A stretch of DNA of 64,000 nt. Origin: Bretschneidera sinensis. Lineage: Eukaryota > Streptophyta > Magnoliopsida > Brassicales > Akaniaceae. This document shows, one piece after another, positions 33,770-53,527 of the stretch. The stretch is taken from assembly GCA_023935145.1 (NCBI GenBank), contig CM043699.1, forward strand, positions 142,488,036-142,552,035. Reading direction: 5' to 3'. The position numbers were made by a program, and so were the translations under genes. The stretch's first letter is position 1. Each line of letters starts with the position of its first letter. A model generated the notes under the pieces. That model had not been told where the DNA came from, ran no database searches, and saw only the letters and a program-made list of their open reading frames with translations.

Positions 33770-36700
33770 TCATTTTGGTTGTTGAGGTAACGAAGATGAC
33801 TCACTTCGTAGAGGAGAAGGGAAAGGCTCAGATATAGAATCCCAAGAAACATTCTCATCATTATTGCGTCGTCGTTCTAGGAAGGTTGGTTTCATAGGTG
33901 TTCCAACCATTTCAACCTTGCATGTTAACATGGCAACAATATCTGACATCGGGGGTCTTAGGTTAGCATGAGGCTGAAGGCATAAGAAAGCTACACGGAT
34001 TGTTTGGAAGACATCCCTCTCCACAAACCCGTCTTCTTGCATTCTTGCATCTACTAGATCAATTACTTGTGACCTCTCATGTAATTTCCATGCCTAGAAG
34101 AAAAATTAAAATCCATGAAAATGTCCAACTCGATGTTTAAGAAAAATAAAAGTGAATCAAGTACACATTTTTAAATGCTAAAGTCCTACATATTCAGGAA
34201 GATACTGCATTTCTGATGGTAAAGTAAGGTCTGTGTTCTTCCTGCAGCTAATGATTTCAAGCACAAGAACACCAAAACTATAGATGTCTGCCTTTTCTGA
34301 TAACTCTCCCCTAATAGCATATTCTGGTGCTGTATACCCACTAGAAAAAGAGAGGCAATTAGAAAGAGAAGAAGCAATACTGAAGTTCGATATGCACTTT
34401 TTGACTTTTAGTGAAAGTGCCACACACTTCAATAATAGTAAACTGAAAGAATAATGCAACATGAAGAAATTCATGTAAGGTTACTCAGATGTTGACTTAA
34501 ACTTTTCATAATGGGAAATTGTTTATATGTTTTGTTAAAAAATGTGGTGGATTCAGAATCAAATTTCAACATTGAAAATTTAGTTTTGATTGTATAAACA
34601 ACAGAATTTTTTATTTTTGTCTTTTGTTGTACTTTTCGCAACATAGATGACATAAAAGAAAGAGCCCACTAGAGAGAGAGAGAAATTCTTATGGTTTAGA
34701 ATTACTTCCAAAAACCACATATCTTAAGGTGTTATCCACCTCTCAATGAGTGACGTGGTTCATTGACCTTTTAACAAGGGAAAGGACTTACAGAGTTCCA
34801 GCAAATGTAGTACTGAGATAAGCTTGGTCTTCTGGGAAGAACCTAGCCAGACCAAAATCTCCAATCCTTGGGTGAAATTTCTCATCAAGAAGAATGTTGC
34901 TCGCTTTGATATCTCTATGAACAATCCTTAGATGTGAATCCTCATGTAGATACTGTAATCCCCGAGCTATGCCTATGATTATCTGAAACCGAATGTTCCA
35001 ATTCAAGAACTGATCACTTTTTCCTGCATCATTGCATGTTATAAGAAAACTGGTGACTAAAATAAAGCTAAAAATTTAATATGTCACAATACAATCATAG
35101 CAATACACTTCACATCCAGAATTATTGGTTAGCGTCTTTCCTCTTATAGTATCAAAATTGCTAAAGGTGGTACCGAGAGATATTAACTATTATCAGTAAA
35201 ATGAAACGAAAGAAGGTGCCAAGTTGTTAGCTAGTAAAGATGGTAGAAGGTGGTATCCAAGGTTTAGGATTGAATTGCACCTTCATCATGACTGGGGGGA
35301 CAGAGGTCGAAGTGGGGCATTTAGCCTTCCTTTGGACCAAACAAAAGTGGTATGAGATCTATACTTGAAGTAGTTTTTTCAAATAATCTACCTCTGATAA
35401 AGCTATCACCAATTTGGGAATAAAAAAATATTATTGTATTGTATTACGTTACCGATTCAATGCTCCAAGAAGAAAAAACAATCAGTTCTCCCTTTTGTAT
35501 TAATGCATGTTTGCAATAACATATATTAGATGAAAATGAAAAATAAAAGGAGAAAACTGAGATTATTAGAAATAAGTGCTACCATATATTATTAGGTCCA
35601 AGCTCCTATTCTTCATGTACTCATACACAAGTAACCGTTGAGGCCCATCTGAGCAACATCCTAGAAGGCGAACCAGGTTCTTATGTTGGATGCTTGTGAT
35701 CAGCCTCACCTCTGCAAGAAACTCAGCTTCTCCTTGTTGGGATTTGTCAAGAGACAATCTTTTTATAGCAACCAACCTCCCATCTTCTAGCTTTCCCTAC
35801 AGAGTACATTTCAAACTCCGAAGTAAGACACATAGCAGGAAGGAAAATAAAAACAAACAATACTAATCAGCATGAAAAAATGATACAGATTTGCATTTGA
35901 GTCTTGAAATCTGAAGGATGTGTTCTGAAGCATTCTAATTGAAATATGGGAAACTACTTAAGATGTAGGATTGACTAAGCATTTTTTTTGACAAATTGTA
36001 GCTGTCAAAATGAGTATTTTTTTTTTATTCATTCTTATTTTCTGACATTGGTCAAAACATGACTGCCATTGGTCATCCCATATCTTGCAGGCTGGTAAAT
36101 GCAGTGAAAGCCATTGATCTTTCGGTTGGGTCTTTTCGTTATAAAAAAAAAAAAAAATTAAATTGTTGAGCTAGAGTTCTCATGCTTAAAATTTCAAATT
36201 ACATAAATAGCATGATCAAAACAGGCAATGTAGCAATGATACCTGATAGACAGGCCCAAATCCACCTCTTCCCAGGAGATTATCAGGACGAAAATTCTTG
36301 GTGGCTTTCTTCAATGTCTGGAAGTCAAAGTAGCTTATTATTCTGAGGTTCCCGATTAAGAAATCATTGGATGCTGCAACAAGATTAATAAAATACAAAA
36401 CTTCAGGCGCCAACGGCTTATTATGATTTCATGGTCAAAATTTATATTTCCTTTACCTTTGCGTCTTCTAGACTGTACTAGCTTCATCAGTTCTGTTGGT
36501 TTGATGATTTTCAGAAAGATTCCAATAAGAATCAGCAATATTACAAGCATGACTATCCCTCCCAGGAAAAAGAATAAGGCAGTATTACGAATCTGACATG
36601 GTGAACTCTGCATCTGAAGTTTCGGAGGTTCTGGAGAGATCACTGCATTCATGAAATTGCATAACTATCTTCTTTTTTTTTATAATAATTTGGAGTTAGA

Positions 36701-37526
36701 AATTGTTGGAAGATATGCATAACAGCAGAGAGAAGTGACAGGGCAGAAAGGTGAAAGCATGTTTGGATTAATCTTATAAATTTTGTTGCATCATTTGCAT
36801 GTCTCTCTATTTGTATTGCAGGAACCTTTTTTATTTTATTTTTATAAATGCAGGAAATTATTCTTAGTACATGTATCCAACTATCACAAATTGATAACAG
36901 TAATAAAATCCATTCTTTTACCAAAACAGAATCTTCAATCAGAACCACTTTTTTTTTTCCTTGATACGAATCTTAAATGACAATCTACTTGATATCAGCT
37001 AAACAGGCAAAAGAGTTAATTCTAGTTGTTTAGCTCTATTTAGAGCCATATCCACCAGTAATCCTCTGCAAAATTTATCCCTTTCTGCTTTCTTCTAGTT
37101 CAAACTTGTTGAATATGAAGTCTGAGCCCTGATAAAACTGAATGATTTCCTCATACCAGCAGAGTAAATAGGACCATTCGATTTCTGTTTCAACACCTAA
37201 ATTCATCCTAATAGAGAATTAGATTACACAACAGGTAAGCTTTTTCCCCCTCCAGTTTGCTGAAAGAGCCTAAACAACTATGATCAGTACTCAATCCCTA
37301 CAAAAAAATTGCATAATCCAATCTATTTTAGAACAAAAAAAAGAAGTAAAAATCGCACCGACCCCCAGGTATTATCCGATCAAATTTCAGAAAAAAAGAA
37401 GAAGAAGAAAACCCTTTTATGCTTAAAGAAAATAGAGTAAATGGAAACATACATTTGATGAATTATGTAAAAGTGCATAGATTCTTCGACTGAACTGAAC
37501 ATACCCTCTAGGAACCGGCGAGGCAT
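33770..37526 (-). CDS. Receptor-like Ser/Thr kinase with short N-terminus and one TM helix
   Basis: Exons with agreeing phases: 36457-36642, 36243-36373, 35583-35796, 34792-35023, 34190-34340, 33770-34093 (stop at 33770); a first exon probably at about 37449-37526. The first certain exon encodes one membrane helix ([20 protein letters not shown]) and a basic stop-transfer stretch. The kinase domain follows: glycine loop GRGGFGPVY, lysine in [19 protein letters not shown], and [20 protein letters not shown]. All catalytic residues are present, so it should be active. Its kinase resembles plant DUF26/LRR-VIII and related cytoplasmic-class kinases; there is no LRR or lectin ectodomain, so the extracellular part is very short. 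It likely transmits a membrane signal, partner unknown. The ATG at 37524-37526 is out of frame with the exon-1 frame that joins correctly to exon 2. Confidence 0.85.
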
Positions 37527-37539
37527 GATTATTACGTAG

Positions 37540-40323
37540 CTAATAACAGCTTCTGACGCAATCGTATTCTCTGAGAAATAGAACTAAAATTTCTCTTTCT
37601 AGTTTCATTTTTATTTTTGGTTTCGTTTCTTTGGTGAAGTTGAAGATGCAGCATTGGAATAATCGAGAGAACGGAATTTCGGAGATTGCGATACTGTTTT
37701 TTTTGGGAGGCATTGAAACGATGGGGACGAGGAGAAAGATCCAAATGTGATAAAAATCAACGCGGGAAGGGAATTTTCAAGGGCAATATAATATGATAAA
37801 TTGATACTGAAATCCATAGTCTATGGGCTGTTTTGTCGTGTTTTGATGCCTGTTGCCTATTGCCTATTGCTTGTTGGGCCGCATAAACGCTGCCGTTTCA
37901 GGATTGGTTTGCTTTGCCGCCATGTTCTCCTCTGCTGATCAGGTGATTTTCTTAGGTGATGAACTAGAGCGCACTGATTGTGACTAGAGGTCATTTTTAA
38001 TTTTTTTTTTTCAAGTGAGATACTATGCACCCATCACAAAATTAAGAAAATTCATTAATAATTATTAAAAAATTAAATAATGATTGTTTAATTTTTTTAA
38101 ATATTAAAATTACTATTCAATTTTTTTATGATTATTACCGAACTTACCTAGTTTCATGATAACTCTAACAAAACCGGATGTTTGACATCTATCACTTTCT
38201 TTTGGATTCCTTGATTAATTTTTTACCGTTTATTTCTTGTTAATAAAAAAGTATAATAAATATTCACACTTAAAATTGTAGTATTGAAAAATTGCTTATA
38301 CAACTCAATCAAAAAGCCCAAAATCATCTCCTTCAACAATTTCTTATAAAATAAAAATGGTTTATGAAATTTTTTATTTAAGAAACTGAAATTTGTGTTT
38401 AAAAAAATAATTTCAATGTTGTTTTATTAAAACATTAAAAAGTTTATAACCTCATTCATTTTTTTTTATCGTATATCATTTCAAAAATTATTTTATAAAT
38501 CATGAATCATTTTTATTGTTAAGTAATTTACGTTAAAAAAGTTTGTTTTTAATGTTTTTATTTATCAAACCTCAAACAAATTTTAATTTTACTATGGTTT
38601 TATCATAAATGATTTCAAAAATTATTTTGTAAATTATAAAACTAACCGCTAAGTCAAATGGTACCTAATTGTAGTAATATGGGGTAAACCATTTGCCTAA
38701 TCAAAGAAAAAAAAACCAAGCTGCAATAGTAAAAATGCTCAATACATCGTAAATTTGCAATACCATAAAGATGAAAAATAATGGATAAAAGAAAGGAAAC
38801 GTACGCAGTGCTTTGGGAGTTCAAAGTAAGCTCAAGATCATAGATTTCACTTCCATTTTCTTGCAATTCATGTTCATATAAGAGGGCAAATACTACAATT
38901 TTAATAGTATAGGCCTAACAAAGTTCACAAATTAATAGTCTTTTTGTCACAATTAGCTTAAAATTGAGCCAAACCCAAATGAAAGACAAAAGTCTGAGTT
39001 CATTAATTTAATTATGTCCCATATAAATTAAAGAGAAATAATTAAATTTGACATCCCATTTTTAAGTAGAAAAAAAAATCCCACCAATAAACTTCTTAAT
39101 TGGTGGCGTTTTCAAATTTGATCCCCCTAGCTTCACCTATAAATAGGGAGTCTCGTTTGTGGAAAAGAACGAAGACTAGGAAGAGAAGAAGCTTCACCAC
39201 AACCTTTGAAGAAAGCTTCTTCAACATTCAAGTGTTCTTCGTTGCCTTCAAAAGCGTTTTTCGTGTTTTTTTTAATAAAAAAGAAGTTTAAGTAAATGTG
39301 TCAATCTTTCCTCTTCAATTAAGAAAGGTGACTTGTTCAAGATCAAGCCATTTGTCCCTTGAATCTAATATTCAGCTTCCAACCACGTGTACTGTGATAA
39401 GCGATCAACAGAAGATCGAATAAAAAGACTATTGTGAATTTTTGGTAAAGAATTCTAAATATGAAGATTATACCCCATTCAATTTAAATTAATATAAATT
39501 TTGTAATTTGTTCACATTTCTTGCCCGTTTGATTTAAGACAAAAAATTCTTTGTACAACCATACCAACAAGAACCGTTGAGTGAAACTACTGAACTTTGG
39601 CTTGATTGAACATTAGGAAGACCCTAGCTAGCTAAGTATCCTGTTTCACTAAATTCAGTTCACTTGGGACATTTTTCAATTTACCAACTACTCTGAAATC
39701 AGTGACTCAGGTGAGGGTGGGGAATGCAAATTGGCAGTGAAAAAAGCGTTTTCGAAGTTTCTATTAGGAATTTAGAACCCAGAATATGACATTTTGAAAA
39801 CCCTCTGTTCAATCAAATCAGTAATAATCCACAGCATTTCTTCTTCTATAATATCCTGTGGCATGGATGCTTGGTTGCCGCCATTACCTTGATTCTCACC
39901 AGCAGTATTTCAAGTTTCCCAGTGCACCTATTGCAGCTTTTATTCCATGCAGTTAACTTTTCACACTCCAAGAATGAGTAGTCCAAATGCAACTCCTCCC
40001 AGAAGTCAAGCATAATCAAGGTTTTCAAAACTGTTCGCCTACTCTTTGCTAAGAAACTATAAGAATTTAACACAGTAATTTTTGTTAACCATGTATAATG
40101 TGTTTCATGTTTGATAACTAAACACATTCAGAATGTTTTAAATCATTCATGGAATAAAAAAAATAATATGTTTGACACCAAAAGTTGGAAACATTATGAA
40201 TTTCTTCAAATTCCGAGTCTACAATAGCACTTTCTACAGACATGGCTTGTATTCGAAGCTACTTAAAATACCCATCAACTCATAAAAATTGTGTATATGT
40301 ATGTCTAACACGGGGTGTTGATT
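37540..40323. other. Spacer between the two kinase genes
   Basis: AT-rich. 38340-38640 has two rounds of a TTTCAAAAATTATTTTxTAAATxAT motif, related to 22330-22500. 39100-39160 has a strong core-promoter look (CACCTATAAATAGGGAG) followed by a short ORF (39100-39291) rich in Arg, Lys and Phe; it may be part of an old solo LTR, but ends were not found. 39840-40320 is probably the 3' UTR of the Raf kinase. Confidence 0.45.
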
Positions 40324-46913
<6,590 letters not shown>

Positions 46914-48060
46914 AGTGTCAAAATAATCCTACTCTATCTACAGCTATGTATGTACATTCTTAGGGCTGTTGAACCTTATTTCCTCTCTCCCCATCAAGAT
47001 CCAAACACGCACAGACAACGCCTTGTCTGAAATTGAACAAACAAGACTTGCAGTGCCTATCTACAGCCCCAACACGAAAAATTGTCAAATCAAGCCCCCT
47101 ACCTGCTATATAATCAAACTCTTATTTACACAATATCAACTTGATTTTCACCAAGAATGGAAAAATTGTCAGATACTATACAATATCTTTACCACTTAAC
47201 GTACAATATCTCCCTTTTTTCACGGCCTAATCCAACATCAGCAAAATCCTCCTTTCATTCCATGAGAATAGATACAAAAAGAGTTGTAAAAAGTTATACC
47301 CCAGGACACATATCCCTTATCAATTCCAAACAAACAAAAAGAATTCTCCCCATTATCTACAGAAACATCATCATATTCACGCAGAGGAAGACAATTCACA
47401 CCCACTTCATGGTTGCACGCTTATAACACATTCCTTGCACAACAATCCATCACCTGGGTTTTTGTCAGAGTTCCATATAGAAACTAACAACTTCAACTGT
47501 TCCAAAATTTGCATACAATCAATCAATCAATGAACCGAAACAATATATTCATACTTACATACATTAATAATCAGATACATAAATTGATACACATGTCTAC
47601 AATTTACATAGAAAGGGTCACTACCAATAATGGTGCCGTCAATTAAAGCCTGTCCTGAGAGGTTTCCATTTGATCTTAGCCTCCAGTATATTCATAGATA
47701 CACATTTTCATCTATAAGCAAACTAGCCCAATGTTGCATTATTATATATATGAAAATTGTATGAAACGAAAATGGGTAAGTAAGAATATCAACATTGTGA
47801 TGGTTTTCTACAAATTTCAAATGTTCCCAACTGAATCGCATGTTAAATTTAAAGAAAGGAAAAATGGGTACCAGCTTGTTTGCGCAAATTTTCTTTACGA
47901 GGATTTGAGCTTTCAAGGTGGTTGCATCGGGAATTGAATGTCGTCTGGAAGAAATCAGAGGAACCTAGAAGAGGAAAATGGAGTTTGAATTTGGGTTTTG
48001 TTTATGAGGTGTGGGTTTGCGTTGATGGAGAGAGAGAGAGGGAGAGAGAGAGCGTTGCAT
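46914..48060 (-). promoter_or_regulatory. Probable 5' leader and promoter side of the Raf gene
   Basis: Upstream of the Raf start codon no other gene is seen. On the minus strand, 48060-47899 is CT-rich (CTCTCTCTCTCCCTCTCTCT), like a plant leader, and contains a possible donor at 47898 (CTC/GTAAAG). A leader intron from there to near 46920 would fit, as is common in this kinase group. Inference only; transcript data would be needed. Confidence 0.4.
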
Positions 48061-49630
48061 GAGAATCGGAACTCAAACGGGTGCGTAGACATTGCTTAAA
48101 ATAACGCGGGGGTCTAACTGCAAACTAACTTATGAAATTTCTCTCTCTGAAATATTTACACACGATTACAAATCTCTTTCCATGAGGAAAAAAAAGCAGC
48201 AGAAAGCTAAAGCCAATTTTTTCTAGATAGTAAAGTCCTTTTCCTTTTGTTTCTATTTAAATTTTTTAAAAATAAATTCAAAAGTTATTTGCAAATTAAG
48301 ACTGTTTTTATATAAAAAAAAAATATTTAGAGACTTTACTATGATATATATTGCACAAGTTAATAATGTATTTAGTTGTGAAAAGTGTTTTATTTTTTAT
48401 TTTTTTGTATCAATGATTGTCCAATCAAATCTTAAAAGAATATTGTTGAATTGTTTCATAGTTATATAATTACTAGTAAAAACTTGTTGAGGGTGAAGTT
48501 TACGTTGATACTAAAAAAAAAAATGACTAAATCATCAAGAAATGGTACAAGTGTGACGCTAAGACGGTGAGGGATGTAGACTTTTGGTTGAGAGGCTAGC
48601 CCTTGCTCTTTTTTCTTTTTCATATAGATATAAAGCCTTCACTTTTGTTTGATTATGGGATAAATTGTATTTAGAGAGTTAAGGGTATTAATTTTTACAT
48701 CAGTTTACAATAATATGAATTCTCTTCGGTAAAGAGATGAAGAGAGAACCATTTATAGCAAATTATATGAATTGTTGGACGAAAAATCAATGGAGAGTCA
48801 AGAATGCATAGTAAGTTTAATATGATTTTTGGTTTAATATGATTTTTACTTTTTAACAGTTTTTTATTATTTTACATGTCACGAAGCCAGAGTGAATTTT
48901 TATCCAAAATAGTTTTCACAATATTTTTAAATTTTTCATGTACTTTCAATGATCTAATTCAACATCCTATTGCCTTAAAGCTTTGAGTTGGTTCACAGAA
49001 TATCTGCCAAACAGTTGGGGTTTGGCCTAAATTATTTGCAAGAAATATTCCAGGTTGGTGTTTGCAGACTCGGCAAGAGAAACTAACTTAGCATCGGATC
49101 AAAGGCACAAAATTGGTATCTACTTTTCTCCTTGTCAGGTTACCTTTTTCAACTTTGTTTGGCTAGGATAATTGGTATCCTTTGCTCATACTAAAAGGAG
49201 GCTAATTAATCCAATTCTTTGTCACCCAGCAAGAGAAAATTCTATGTTCTTTTCTTGTATGCCTTTAATTTCATTACTTAATTTTTTCTTTGTATACCAG
49301 AATGGTGGCTTGCGTGTTTGAAAATTCGTCCCCACCTTTAATCACATTATACCAATTTCGCAATTCTTTTCTTGATCTGGGTGATGATGAGCAATTAAGA
49401 AGAATGCCTTCAAATAAATAAGTTCTCTATGGTTTCTTTTTTTTCCCTCACACGAAAAAATTCAATTCTTTTCAGGAAATATTTATGTCAATCTGTAATC
49501 CATAATTCTGGAAGTTATTGATGTTGACTTGAAAGTTATTCCTTTTTTCCTTGCTCAGTTTTCTAACAAGTACTACTCTGATTGCCATAGCCTTGGAAGG
49601 AACAGAACATTAAAGTGATTTCTAGAGGAC
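48061..49630. other. Spacer between Raf and the DUF247 pair
   Basis: AT-rich; the first part is likely Raf promoter, and 49000-49630 leads into the first DUF247 relic. No ORF or RNA gene recognised. Confidence 0.45.
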
Positions 49631-50282
49631 ATGAAGCGTGATGATGAAGAAGTACTTGATCATGTTTCTGTCTGTATTGATGAAAAACTTGACAGCCTAT
49701 CTCCAATACCCAAAGAAAACTGTATATTCAAAGTACACAATCAATTACGCAAGGTAAACGAAGCGGCCTATGAACCACATATGCTTGGTATCGGTCCTTA
49801 CCACCGCTGTAAGGCTAGCCTGCAGGCCATGGAAGAGCATAAATTACGATATCTACAACAGCTTCTTAGATGGAGAAACTTATGTTTCTGCCTTAAGGGA
49901 ATTGGAAGAAGAAGCTCGTATGTACTACGCAGAATCCATAATACCCAGCACAGATGAGTTTGTGGAAATGTTGCTACTTGATGGGTGCTTCATCGTTGAA
50001 TTGTTTCGTAAATGTGCTGCAGAGGAACTAAGAGACGAAAATGATTCTATTTTTAAAATGGATTGGATTGGCTCTAGCTTAGAGAATGATTTAATGTTAT
50101 TCGAAAATCAACTTATGTTCTTCGTTCAGCATAAGTTGTTCGAGATGACTGAAACTCCATACAATCAACGCGACATAGTTGATCTTGCTCTAATTTTAGT
50201 TCTTGCAGCTGTCTTATTAGTTCCACTGGCTTTCACATGGACTATATTTTCCTTACTTTCTTACATTATCAGTAAGTTATGA
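49631..50282 (+). pseudogene. DUF247 (UPF0481) gene, frameshifted and internally deleted
   Basis: Starts ATG at 49631 with the DUF247 N-terminus: CIFKVHNQLRKVNEAAYEPH, then IGPYH. The frame breaks at about 49860-49880; the sequence continues one frame over from about 49870 with EFVEMLLLDGCFIVELF, DENDSIFKMDWIGSSLENDL and ENQLMFFVQHKLFEM. It then jumps straight to a C-terminal membrane helix and ends at 50282. The roughly 200 residues normally between are missing. DUF247 proteins are plant-specific, with a C-terminal membrane anchor; some act in grass self-incompatibility, most are unstudied. This copy cannot make a normal product. Confidence 0.88.
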
Positions 50283-51205
50283 GTGCAGAAACGTACAGGT
50301 AGTTCTTATCATAATTGATATTTTATGTCTTTTTTTTTTTAGTATTTGTTAAAATGGAATTTAAATCATTAAAATTTAAAGTTTTAAAAGTTAACTCTAA
50401 AAATTTTAAATTTTGGTGATTTAAATTACATTTAAACAATTCTTAAACACAACATATATGTTGTTTACTATGATTTGTGTACGAAGACTTATAAGTTTCG
50501 ATCCTAAATTAGAAGAAATAGTATATTTCTGATTACAAATAATCTCATCAAACTAATAAGTTAAAAGATGTGTCGAGAACAAACTTACATTTGTGAATTA
50601 CACAAATATGTTTTCAATGATACGTAATTAATTTTTTTTTTATCATTAACGATATTTGTGAGTGGGGTTTGAACCCAAATCTGTAAGTAAGGAAAAATGT
50701 CATTCTCATTATTGCGTTAGGCATGAGGATAATAATTACTTAAAATTGGTGTGGAAATGGACGAAGAAATGCATGCCATTATTGCTTCCAATAGAGCATG
50801 GTTCCAATAGTTTGGTTCTATTGGAACCAAACTATTTTGCTCAAATAATTACTTAAGATTGGTAAAATTGGTCATGTGAGTTATTTAGGTCAAATAAGTC
50901 TCTCATGTTTGATCTTTTGATCAAATTGGTTTTTAGACTTTCAATTTGATTAAATAAGTATTCAACGTTTCAATTTGGTACGATTAAGTCTCTCTCATTA
51001 ATTATCTCTGCTTGAATTGTTCTTCACATGAGACTTTTACGCTCGAGAGAATTTTTATTACATTTTAGTCAAGTGGTTCAATAATTTAATCCAAATGAGC
51101 ATCTACAAAGTTAAAGTCGGAAAGTTAAATACAGACTTAATTTTATATCAGTGTTTTTAAAACTTAACAATAATAACAAAGTATTGCAAAAATTTACAAG
51201 AAACT
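50283..51205. other. Spacer between the DUF247 copies
   Basis: AT-rich. 50799-50836 is a small overlapping inverted repeat (GGTTCCAATAG, then CTATTGGAACC; also ATAGTTTGGTT, then AACCAAACTAT). It is flanked by direct repeats of ATAATTACTTAAxATTGGT at about 50731 and 50845. 50870-51080 has the wording of an inverted-repeat transposon relic. Confidence 0.55.
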
Positions 51206-51208
51206 GTG

Positions 51209-52454
51209 ATGGCAGATCAACAGACTGATTATGTATCCATCATTGTCGGTGAAAAGCTTGGTGGTATATCTCCAATATCATCTAAGTGCAGTATTTTCAA
51301 AGTGCATAATCAATTACGACAGATTAATGATAAAGCTTATGAACCAGAGGTTGTTGCAATTGGTCCTTACCACTATGATAAAGATTTACACATGATCAAA
51401 CAGCTCAAACTATTCTATCTACAAAAGCTTCTTCAACGAAGGAAGGAGAAGGACGTGGCAAGATACCTGAGAGCCATGAGAAAAAGAGAAGAAAGAGCTC
51501 GTAATTGTTACGAACAACCTGTAAATCTTGGCATGGATAAGTTTGTGGAAATGATACTCTTTGATGCTTGTTTCATTGTTGAATTAATTCGTGAAAATCA
51601 AAATCGCAAAAATCAAAATAAAGGATTGAGAGATGAAAATGATCCTATTTTTGAAATGAGTTGGTTGAAATCTAGCGTAAGACGTGATTTGTTATTTGTT
51701 GAAAATCAAATCCCTTTCTTTGTGTTGGAGAAGTTGTTTGACATGACCGCAATGCCAAACCAACAAAACAATTTAACTGAAATGGTTCTTCAATTCTTCG
51801 ATCTAGATTCAGTACTAAAATATAAGCTACCTCAAGGTATTAAGCATATATTGAGCTTATTACATGATTCTATTTGTCCTCCGTATAAATTAATTGAGAT
51901 CGCCAAGACTCCGAAACTCATAAGTTCTGCCACAGAGCTTCATGCGGCAGGAATCAAGTTCAAGAAAAGTGACCCCAATAACTGGTTTGATGTTCAGTTT
52001 GAAAATGGAATAATGGAAATCCCGACATTGACAGTTGATGTCTTTCTTTCGGAATCTTATTGTTTACTAGCTACGTCATGGATATAATTTTAATCATGTT
52101 ATTGATTACATGAGATTCATGGATTGCATCATCAACTCTTCAAAAGATGTGGAATTACTCAGGCTCCATAGAATCATCGACAACTGGTTAGGTGATGATA
52201 ATGCGGTTGCCTCTATGTTCAATAAGCTTGGCGACTCTGTCATCTTCGACTTCTACCCCACATTCGACTACTATGTTCAAGTTTATAATGATGTAAACGA
52301 CTATTGCAGTAAGCGTCGCAACAAATGGATGGCAAACTTAAGGCACAACTATTTTAACAGTCCATGGGCACTCATTTCTTTTCTTGCAGCTTTTTTACTT
52401 CTTCTGATGACCTTTGTACAAACCTTATTTTCGGTTCTTGCTTACTTCCAATGA
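51209..52454 (+). pseudogene. DUF247 (UPF0481) gene, nearly full length, frameshifted
   Basis: ATG at 51209. Residues follow the family: CSIFKVHNQLRQINDKAYEP, AIGPYH, DKFVEMILFDACFIVELI, DENDPIFEMSW, VRRDLLFVENQIPFFVLEKL, then SATELHAAGIKFKKS. The frame runs to a stop at 52085-52087, but the family continues in another frame, entered near 52040: DYMRFMDCIINSSKDVELL, GDDNAVASMFNKLGD, and a final membrane helix ending at 52454. That second frame also has a TAG at 52068-52070. So one frameshift plus one stop break it. It is a tandem duplicate of the copy at 49631. Still, the 292-residue truncated product could be made. Confidence 0.88.
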
Positions 52455-53527
52455 TTTCGAAGTCCTTTAATTATTGTTTTATATATGTTATCTTAATTTC
52501 TAATAACAGATGGGATAAAACTGTACTTTACGCAATAAAATCAGTATTTCCCTGTTAAGTTTGCCAAGAAAAATAGATATGGGTATTTCAATATTCTGTC
52601 TACATTATTTCTTATTCTATCAGTTAGTTACCAATATTCTTAATCCAATTTTTTCTTATATATCAGTTGTCAAGTGAGCTTTAATATTCTATTTCTGTCT
52701 TTTCTTTTTTTTCTTTCTAATTCGCTTTTCAATTATGTGGGTTATGCATGCAACAGGGTATTCTCTCATGTTATAATCCTTTCATGCAAGATGAAGGTGG
52801 AATTCAATAGTCATAGAAAAATAATAACTTATTGGATTATCTGGTAATTACAGTTAAATGTGACGTCGGTTAACTTAGTTAGTAAAGTCATTTATTATCG
52901 TACAAAAAATCAGATATCAAATCTTACCTACACCAAAAATGAAAAAAAGATTACCTCTCATTGTGTAGCCCATAAATCCCAATAGATCTCCCTTGCACCA
53001 AGAAAAAAAAGTTACTGTCAAATATATAAATCTTATTACGATATGTAAAAAAAAAACCTTTGGGTTTAGTGATAATTTGGTCCCTAAAAAAAGTCTCAAT
53101 AGAATCTTTAATCTCACATTTTGTGTGCAATGCAATTTTTTCTCATGATTTCGTCTGTTAGAACAGATAAAATTTCTCACGATAGTTGCTTATGCTTATT
53201 GTCGTGAGAAATGGCCACATTACAGACAATATATGAATTTAAAGATTCAATCGAGACATATTTATTTATTTATAAACTTAATTATAGCTACTCATACTAA
53301 ATTTACACTTAATCCAAAGACTAAATGTTCTCTCCCGCATGTTTAGTGGTGAATTTTTCTTACTCTTGTCTTCTATCTCCTATGAGAATATAAATTCTCA
53401 TTATGGCCCGTTTACTCATTGGAAACAGGATTCTCGTATATGTTCATATAATTAAAAATTAATATAATATAACATAAGAAAATAACTATTGGAAACAGTC
53501 AACCTCAATCTCATGTAAATAGGAAAT
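52455..53527. other. Spacer after the DUF247 pair
   Basis: AT-rich. A short perfect-looking hairpin lies at 53173-53211 (TTTCTCACGATAG... to ...TTGTCGTGAGAAA). No gene recognised. Confidence 0.5.

Noticed and set aside
39100..39291. 63-codon frame just after a good TATA box
   Set aside because: Basic, Phe-rich, no homology or conserved motif; kept only as a promoter-like patch in the spacer description.
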